Shown here one piece after another: positions 58,116 through 64,000 of a stretch of DNA of 64,000 bases (its first letter is position 1; the number at the start of each line of letters is the position of its first letter). Source of the DNA: Turnera subulata (lineage: Eukaryota > Streptophyta > Magnoliopsida > Malpighiales > Passifloraceae); contig JAKUCV010002539.1 in NCBI GenBank assembly GCA_028386065.3, positions 1 to 64,000 of the forward strand. The letters run 5' to 3'. A program made the position numbers and the translations under genes. Below the pieces are notes generated by a model, which made no database searches, was not told the origin of the DNA, and saw only the letters and a list, made by a program, of their open reading frames with translations.

Positions 58116-59296
58116 TGTTAGTAATATGCCCAAAAGCCAATCATGGATGATTATATGTAGTCATGTATACACATTAAGGTTATTCCTAGTCATCCGTAAC
58201 TGGGTGGACATAAGGGTAATCATTGGGTATATGACGAGTATGTAGTGGGTTTTGATTGATCAAGACGGGATTCGTTCGACCCATATAACGGGTATATTAT
58301 CATATGGTTTCTTGATAGAGTTGAACTGTTAAATGCATGGCCATGCTCGGATTAGGTGATATGGTGATATCCATTTTATACAGTTAACTCGGGGATCAAG
58401 AAACATAGATCAAACATATACGAGATTGACATATTCCATGTCTCGTGTTTGATCTAGATAATGGGACGAAGGGACGATGACATGTTCCGAGGCATAGAGA
58501 ATCAGTACTGATCTTGTCGTTCGGGTAGCAATGATGTGTTGCTAGACGCCGCTCTTTGCTTATAATTGTAAAATGAGAAGTTTACAATTATTTTCGGACG
58601 TTACAAGTGCCTACAGGGTCACACACATAGAACCGTTAATTCGAGCAGGTGGTTGAACCGTGGTTGGACCGGGTGTGGTTGGACCGTGGTTGGACCATGG
58701 TTGAACCAGGATCGTTTTGGTACAATAATTAGGTGAATTATTGACCAGACATTAGTTGTTTGTGTGTTGTTTTCAGATAGTGGCTTAGTGGTAGACATAT
58801 GATGGTGAGAGTCATCATCATGCTACCTTTGGGGCCATTATGTTGGGATTAGAATAATTCACTAATTGAGTGGGATTGAGTCTTTGTGATCAGATCACTT
58901 CTCCTTCATCTCACGCTTGGCTTCTGCATTTTTCTGAGCTAGACACACTTCCCTTAAGTTTCTTCTTTCCTTGTGAAAGAAAGAAGAACACAAAAACACC
59001 CAAAAACAAGCTCCCGTCTTCTGCTGCTAGCACCTAGTCCGGGAGTGCTCGGAAGTTGGATCGTGAGACGACTCCACCTTGATCACGGTTCGTGTGGATA
59101 CCGTAGAGTGGCCAGGCCTTAGTCTTTCTCTTGCTGATTCCATACTTCAGTTGAGTGAAAGACCTCAACCACATAAGGTATGTAAAATTGTTATACGGTT
59201 TATATTGCTTCATATGCGGTTCTTGGTTAAGTTTCCGTATTTCCGCTGCTTGTTGTGCTTGGTATATGAATGTCATATAGCTTAGGGAAACTTACA
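58116..59296 (+). mobile_element. 5' LTR of a plus-strand Copia element
   Basis: Begins TGTTAGTAATATGCCC and ends GGGAAACTTACA, 1181 bp. The primer site follows at once. It contains a short imperfect repeat of GGTTGGACCGTGGTTGGACC (58645-58705). Same family as the LTR at 56289-57748. Confidence 0.87.
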
Positions 59297-59297
59297 G

Positions 59298-59310
59298 TGG
59301 TAGCAGAGCC
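59298..59310 (+). other. Primer-binding site (initiator tRNA-Met type)
   Basis: TGGTAGCAGAGCC, one base off the canonical TGGTATCAGAGC, two nucleotides after the LTR. Confidence 0.85.
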
Positions 59311-59600
59311 TCTTGTGAAGCTCTAAACCGGATTTATGTGCATATGTTGATATGTTCATGCATATATATATGATATGTTATATGTAATGTAGCATGATCA
59401 TTATATGTTGTTTTCAATTATGTATATGTGATGTACATGTTGATGTTGGTGTTTGTCAAAAGAGTTTTGAAAAAGAGAACTTGATTGGTATGTGATATCA
59501 ATCAAGGTGTTCTAGGCAGTAAGTCGAAAGAGTTCGACCAGGAAAAATCGAGTGTCGGTTTGTGTATAGAACGATTGTCGTTCTAGTACAACTAGGCCAT

Positions 59601-60542
59601 AACATCGATGTTGGTGAGACCAACATCGATGTTTGCATGAAGTTTAGCCTTGGCAGAACCTTCATAACATCGATGTTGTGTGACAAACATCGATGTTCTG
59701 ATGAAGTTAGCCTCGGCCGAATCATCACAACATCGATGTTGTGTGACCAACATCGATGTTCTCATGTAAAATTCTCACAACATCGATGTTTAAGAGTTAA
59801 ACATCGATGTTATTTGAGCTCGGCCAAATTGGTTTGAGTTCCAGAGCTCCAACAACATCGATGTGTGAGTGTCAACATCGATGTTATTGAGTTCCAGAAC
59901 CCAAACATCGATGTTTAAATGTTAAACATCGATGTTATAATGCTACTGCCAAGAAATTGAACTTCCAAGTACTCAAAACATCGATGTTTAAGTGTTCAAC
60001 ATCGATGTTCTTGAGCTACTACCAAATGGTGGAGTTCAATTACTCAAAATATCGATGTTTAAGTGTTCAACATCGATGTTCTATGCATTCGGCAACCTCC
60101 AACATCGATGTTTGCGTGTCAACATCGATGTTTTGCAGATTCGCAAACTCCAAACATCGATGTTGAAGGGTTCAACATCGATGTTGTGGAACCCAGTAAC
60201 TTCAACTGCGAATTCGGGGTAGAAGGAGGCTGAATTGGTGTCTGGCCTGAACAAAAACGTTGTAGCCCTACTTCTTAGCTTTCCAGGGACACCAAGTTTG
60301 CACAAATCCGAGCTCTACAGCTCTAGATATGGCCGAAATACTGAGTACTGCCAAAATCTTGAACTTTCAGAATCTCAACAACATCGATGTTTGAAAGTTC
60401 AACATCGATGTTATTGAGCTACTGCCAAAAAGTTTGGAGTTCAAGAATCTCAACAACATCGATGTTTAAGAGTTGAACATCGATGTTATTGAGCTACTGC
60501 CAAGTAGTTGGAGAGAATCAGATTCTCACAAACATCGATGTT
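59601..60542. repeat. Array of 25 palindromes AACATCGATGTT in the Copia leader
   Basis: Twenty-three perfect and two one-off copies of the 12-bp palindrome AACATCGATGTT lie between the primer site and gag. Most occur as pairs with starts 19-22 bp apart, separated by 8-10 bp such as TAAGTGTTC. Pairs are spaced about 60-80 bp apart by a loosely repeated GAGCTACTGCCAA-type spacer. A gap without palindromes occurs at 60186-60379. Every copy contains ATCGAT. No long open frame covers the array. Its role is unknown. Confidence 0.95.
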
Positions 60543-61106
60543 CACATGTAATTTTTGTTTTCCAAATTTACAAACACCAATGTATGATTCATCAAGAACT
60601 TGCATATAATGTATGGAATAATATATTGGTGAAATATTGAGTTCTTAGTTGCCTTCCATGATAAGCACTCATCAAGCCTAAGATCAACAAATGGTAGGTT
60701 TTGCCCTAGCAAGGTGCCATTTTTTATCCTAGGAAGGTGTGAGTGGATAATTGTAATATCTCGACTGCTTATTGTGGGTTTGGACTTAACTAGGTTATCT
60801 TAATAGGATTAAGGACCTAGGGGCAAGGGTTGAGCAAGTCTATAAGATAGACATGGACAAGGAGTTGTCCACTCAACTATCCAAGAGTTACATAGAGATG
60901 TAATTGACAAAGAGTTGTCTACCTAAATAGCCATGATATAGGTGATCAGCCCTCGCTGACTTATGTTGAAGTGAAATATGGATCTTGGCCTACTTATATA
61001 ATTGTCTTGATATATGTAGTAGGAGCACATTTAATAGAATTCCTTATTAAATGATTTGTATGCATGACTATTATTTGTGTGAGTTGATCATTGTTGTAGA
61101 ATTACC
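60543..61106 (+). other. Copia leader between the palindrome array and gag
   Basis: Non-coding. A repeated GACAAGGAGTTGTCCAC/GACAAAGAGTTGTCTAC motif lies near 60855 and 60908. No gene is supported. Confidence 0.5.
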
Positions 61107-61860
61107 ATGGCACAAAATACTAGCACTTATCATTGCGATTTGTCCTTGAGTAGGACAAGCTGAATAGGAATAGTTTCCTAGAGTGGCATCACATTTTGAG
61201 GATAGTCTTCAAACAAGAAAAATCTGTATGTCCTTGAAGGGCCTGTTCTTAATGAACCGGCGCCTAATGCTTTTAGGGCAGAATGAGATGCTTATAAGAA
61301 GCATGTTGATGATGCATTGGATATTACATGCTTTATGCTAATTACCATGGACTCTGAGCTTCAAAAGAAAGATGAGAACATGTGGGCGTTCGATATGATC
61401 GAACACCTGAAAATTCTCTGAGGAGAGCAAGCAAGGCATGGGAGGTACGAGACCTCTAAGGCATTGTTCCAATGCAAAATGGCTGAGTTATCACCCGTTA
61501 GACCTCATGTGCTCAAGATGTTTAGATACATTGAGAGCCTTGAGGGTCTTGGTTTCCTTGCAGAAGGAAAGGGTAAAGCAAGGTTAGAGAAGAAGAAGAA
61601 ATGTACCAAAAGGTTTGGTGCATGTGCATCTTCTTATTCTCATGTGCTGATACCCATGGGTGGTGTTGCAAAGAAGGAAATTGTTTCCGTTGCAACAAAC
61701 CAAGCCACTAGAAACGCAACTGCCCTGTTTACCTTGAAGAGGTAAAGAAGCAGAAGGGAAGTGAGACTTCCGCTTCAGGAATTTTGTTATAGAGGCTTAT
61801 ATCTCTACCTCTGCCTCATGGGTATTAGATACCAGATGTGGATCTCACATTTGTAGAAAT
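61107..61860 (+). pseudogene. Copia gag and protease, degenerate
   Basis: ATG 61107 (MAQNTSTYH) begins a capsid region of the UBN2/Copia gag type (NSFLEWYH-like; DALDITCFML; GRYETSKALFQCKMAE). In-frame stops and shifts occur near 61288, 61421 and around the knuckle. A CCHC knuckle (KEGNCFRCNKPSH, then NC) is readable near 61673-61720 but carries a stop. The protease motif SWVLDTRCGSHIC lies near 61817-61855. Not functional. Confidence 0.75.
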
Positions 61861-62224
61861 GTGTAGGAACTGAGAAAGAGTGGGTGATTGGCTAAGGATG
61901 AGATAGACCTACGCCCCGTATTGGAGCAAGAATTGCTACATTAGCCATAGGGATTTTCTATCTATTCTTACCTAGTATTTTGATTTTAGAACTATACAAT
62001 TGCTATTATGTACCTACCATAAGCATGAATTTGATTTTTGTGTCTTGTATGGACAAGAAAAGTTTTATTGAGAATAAAGAACAATTGTTGTTCTATTTAT
62101 TTCAATGAAATAGATTATGATGGTGCATTTTAAACGATAGTTTGTATGTTCTAAACCTAGTAATGCCTATCTATAACATTAATACGAAGAAGGTTAGGTT
62201 ACATGATGCTAGTGAAACCTATCT
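61861..62224 (+). other. Degenerate Copia sequence between protease and integrase
   Basis: Many stops in all frames. No motif was recognised with confidence. Confidence 0.45.
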
Positions 62225-62800
62225 CTGGCATAGTCGTTTGGCCCATATAAATAAGACTCGTATTCCTAAACTCCATAAAGTTGGATTTTAGACTCATTTG
62301 ATTTTGAATCATATGAGACATGTGAATCATGTTTATTAGGCAAAGTGACTAAGGCTTCCTTTACGGGTAAAGGTGAAGAGCCTAGGACTTGCTAGGTCTA
62401 ATATATACTGATGTATGCGGACCTATGTCTACACAGGCTAGAGGTGGTTTTCAATACTTCTTTACATTTACTGATGACATCAGTAGATACGGCTAAGTGT
62501 ATCTAATGAGACACAAGTCGGAATCCTTTGAAAAGTTCAAAGAATTTAAGAATGAAGTACAGAATTAACTCGAAAAAATATTAAGATGCTTCGATCAGAT
62601 CGAGGTGGTGAATACTTAGACCGAGACTTTCTTGACTATCTAAAGAGTTGTGGTATAGTATCACAACTTACTCCACCAGGTGCGCCTTATTGGAATGGCG
62701 TATCAGATAGGAAGAACAGAACCTTGTTAGACATGGTTCGTTTTATGATGAGTCAAGCTGACTTTCCTTCTTCCTTTTAGGGGACATGCATTATTGAGTG
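62225..62800 (+). pseudogene. Copia integrase, degenerate
   Basis: The pre-integrase motif LWHSRLAHINKTRI (about 62223-62264) is followed by catalytic-core pieces DVCGPMSTQARGG, FFTFTDD and the open stretch at 62586-62780 (MLRSDRGGEYLDRDF, GAPYWNGVSDRKNRTLLD). The last of these includes the second Asp region and the expected Glu-side sequence changed. Frameshifts and stops separate the pieces. Confidence 0.8.
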
Positions 62801-62924
62801 CTGCATTTACCTTAACTGTGTTCCATCTAATTCGGTTGAAAAGACACCATATGAGATATGGACTGGGAAGCGTCCCAATTTGTCTTTTATGAGGATTTAG
62901 GGTTTTGAGGCTTAAGTATGGACC

Positions 62925-63420
62925 TTAGTTGATCCACCCGAAGGGGTAAAACCCATAGGGTGCAAGTGGGTCTTTAAGAAAAAGACCGACATGGATGGTA
63001 ATGTGATTACCTATAAAGGGCGGTTGGTTGCGAAAGGTTTCAAACAAGTTCATGGTATAGACTATGATGAAACCTTCTCACCAGTTGCCGTAGTTAAATC
63101 CATCCGGATTCTATCGGCTATAGCTGCATACCATGATTATGAGATTTGGTATGTAATTTGCAAAGGTCCATTTGTGGACTAAAGCAGACTTCTAGGAGTT
63201 GGAATCTTTGTTTTTAATGATGTAATCAAAGAATTTGGTTTCATTAAAAGTGAAGATGATTTATGTGTTTACAAGAAGGTTAGTGGGAGCACTATAGTTT
63301 TCTTATTGTTGTGTATTGACGACATTCCACTTATTGGGAATGATATTCCGACACTAAAATCTGCAAAGACTTGGTTAGGAAAGAATTTCTCAATTGAGGA
63401 CTTAGGAGAAGCTGCCTAAG
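62925..63420 (+). pseudogene. Copia reverse transcriptase, degenerate
   Basis: Pieces: GCKWVFKKKTD, YKGRLVAKGFKQVHGIDYDE, TFSPVAVVKSIRIL, then after a stop at 63180 LLLCIDDIPLIGND (the YVDD region with Cys-Ile) and SAKTWLGKNFSIEDLGEA. The segment encoding the usual DVKTAFLNG motif is missing or altered. Inactive. Confidence 0.82.
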
Positions 63421-64000
63421 TGTTAGGTATAAAGATCTATAGAGATAGATCCAAAAGGCTTCTCGTGCTAAGTCAGAGTACATATGTTGACAGGGTGGTA
63501 AAGGCGTTTAGCATGCAAGATTCCTAGAAAGTTTTCTTGCCCATGTCACATGGCATAGTTCTCTCAAAGAATCAATGTCCTAGTACGACTAGGGAGAGAA
63601 AGCGGATGAGTTAGATTCCTTATGCGTTTGCAGAAGGATCTATCATGTATCCCATGTTATGTACTCGACCGAATGTCGCTTATGCTGTGAGTGTCACAAG
63701 CAGATGCCAATCTGATCCCAGTGAAAGTCACTGGATAACGGTTAAGAAAATCCTTAAGTACTTGAGAAGCACTAAGGATACATTCTTGGTTTACGGAAGC
63801 GTTGATGGGCTTGTTGTAAAGTGTTACAAAGATGCTAGCTTCCAAACCAACTGGGATGATTTTATATCGCAATCAGTTTACGTGTTTTGTCTTGGATGTG
63901 GCGCTGTTTGCTGGAAGAGTTCCAGGTAAGAAACAGTTGCCGACCCTACAACTGTGGCTGTACAAATTTTCGTTTGAGAACTTTGTATCAGATCTTTTGA
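63421..64000 (+). pseudogene. Copia connection/RNase H region, runs out of the window
   Basis: RSKRLLVLSQSTYVDRVVK, GSIMYPMLCTRPNVAYAVS, WITVKKILKYLRSTKDTFLVYG and GCGAVCWKSS correspond to the C-terminal half of a Copia pol. Stops are present. The 3' LTR would lie beyond 64000. Confidence 0.8.

Noticed and set aside
59601..60542. CRISPR-like array of repeats with spacers
   Set aside because: Repeats are only 12 bp and palindromic, spacing is irregular and paired, spacers resemble each other, and the context is a plant Copia leader.
1..64000. tRNA genes
   Set aside because: The only tRNA-like matches are primer-binding sites complementary to tRNA-Asp and tRNA-Met 3' ends; no full cloverleaf was recognised by eye.

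Overview
The window is nuclear DNA from a flowering plant, most likely a eudicot. The signs are spliced genes with GT-AG introns, plant-specific families (a clade-2-like glutamate receptor, CYP81-type cytochromes P450, an F-box protein), and a dense, nested mix of plant transposons: hAT elements, plant L1-type LINEs carrying DUF4283, Copia and Gypsy LTR elements with tRNA-Met or tRNA-Asp primer sites, a Cassandra-like 5S-bearing LTR and an endogenous caulimovirid. I cannot name the species. Only one host gene looks intact.

Layout. 1-5145: an LTR tail, a 773-bp non-autonomous hAT element, and a decayed F-box gene (minus strand) split by a second small hAT-type element. 5146-9435: a hAT element with a nearly complete BED-finger transposase. 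9436-15925: two broken LINEs on the minus strand, LINE-A truncated exactly at the hAT terminus and LINE-B truncated where LINE-A begins. 15926-32440: a decayed CYP81 neighbourhood holding an exon-2-only copy, a nearly full-length broken copy, duplicated upstream DNA and a stray copy of a 3' flank. It is spread apart by a Gypsy gag remnant that contains a solo LTR that contains a MITE, a Helitron-like 3' terminus, a MITE with a perfect 40-bp inverted repeat, and two nested hAT elements. 33672-36080: an element with long inverted repeats (MULE-like) with a MITE inside.

36608-46163 holds the one complete gene, a five-exon glutamate receptor-like channel on the minus strand. Its splice phases join into a 903-codon frame. 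Its 6.5-kb first intron contains a caulimovirid remnant with its own promoter-like region and a 5S-bearing LTR. Upstream lie a LINE 3' end and a second long-inverted-repeat element (46925-48665).

49352-64000 is solid LTR retrotransposon: a Copia-type LTR, then a three-LTR tandem array of a non-coding Tat/Athila-type element primed by tRNA-Asp, then two Copia elements of one family in opposite orientation. The leader of the plus-strand Copia copy carries the most unusual structure in the window: 25 copies, mostly in pairs, of the 12-bp palindrome AACATCGATGTT within about 940 bp.

The genes do not form a pathway. The GLR is a membrane channel and the P450 and F-box copies are relics. The main content is a layered record of insertions that can be ordered from target-site duplications and truncations.
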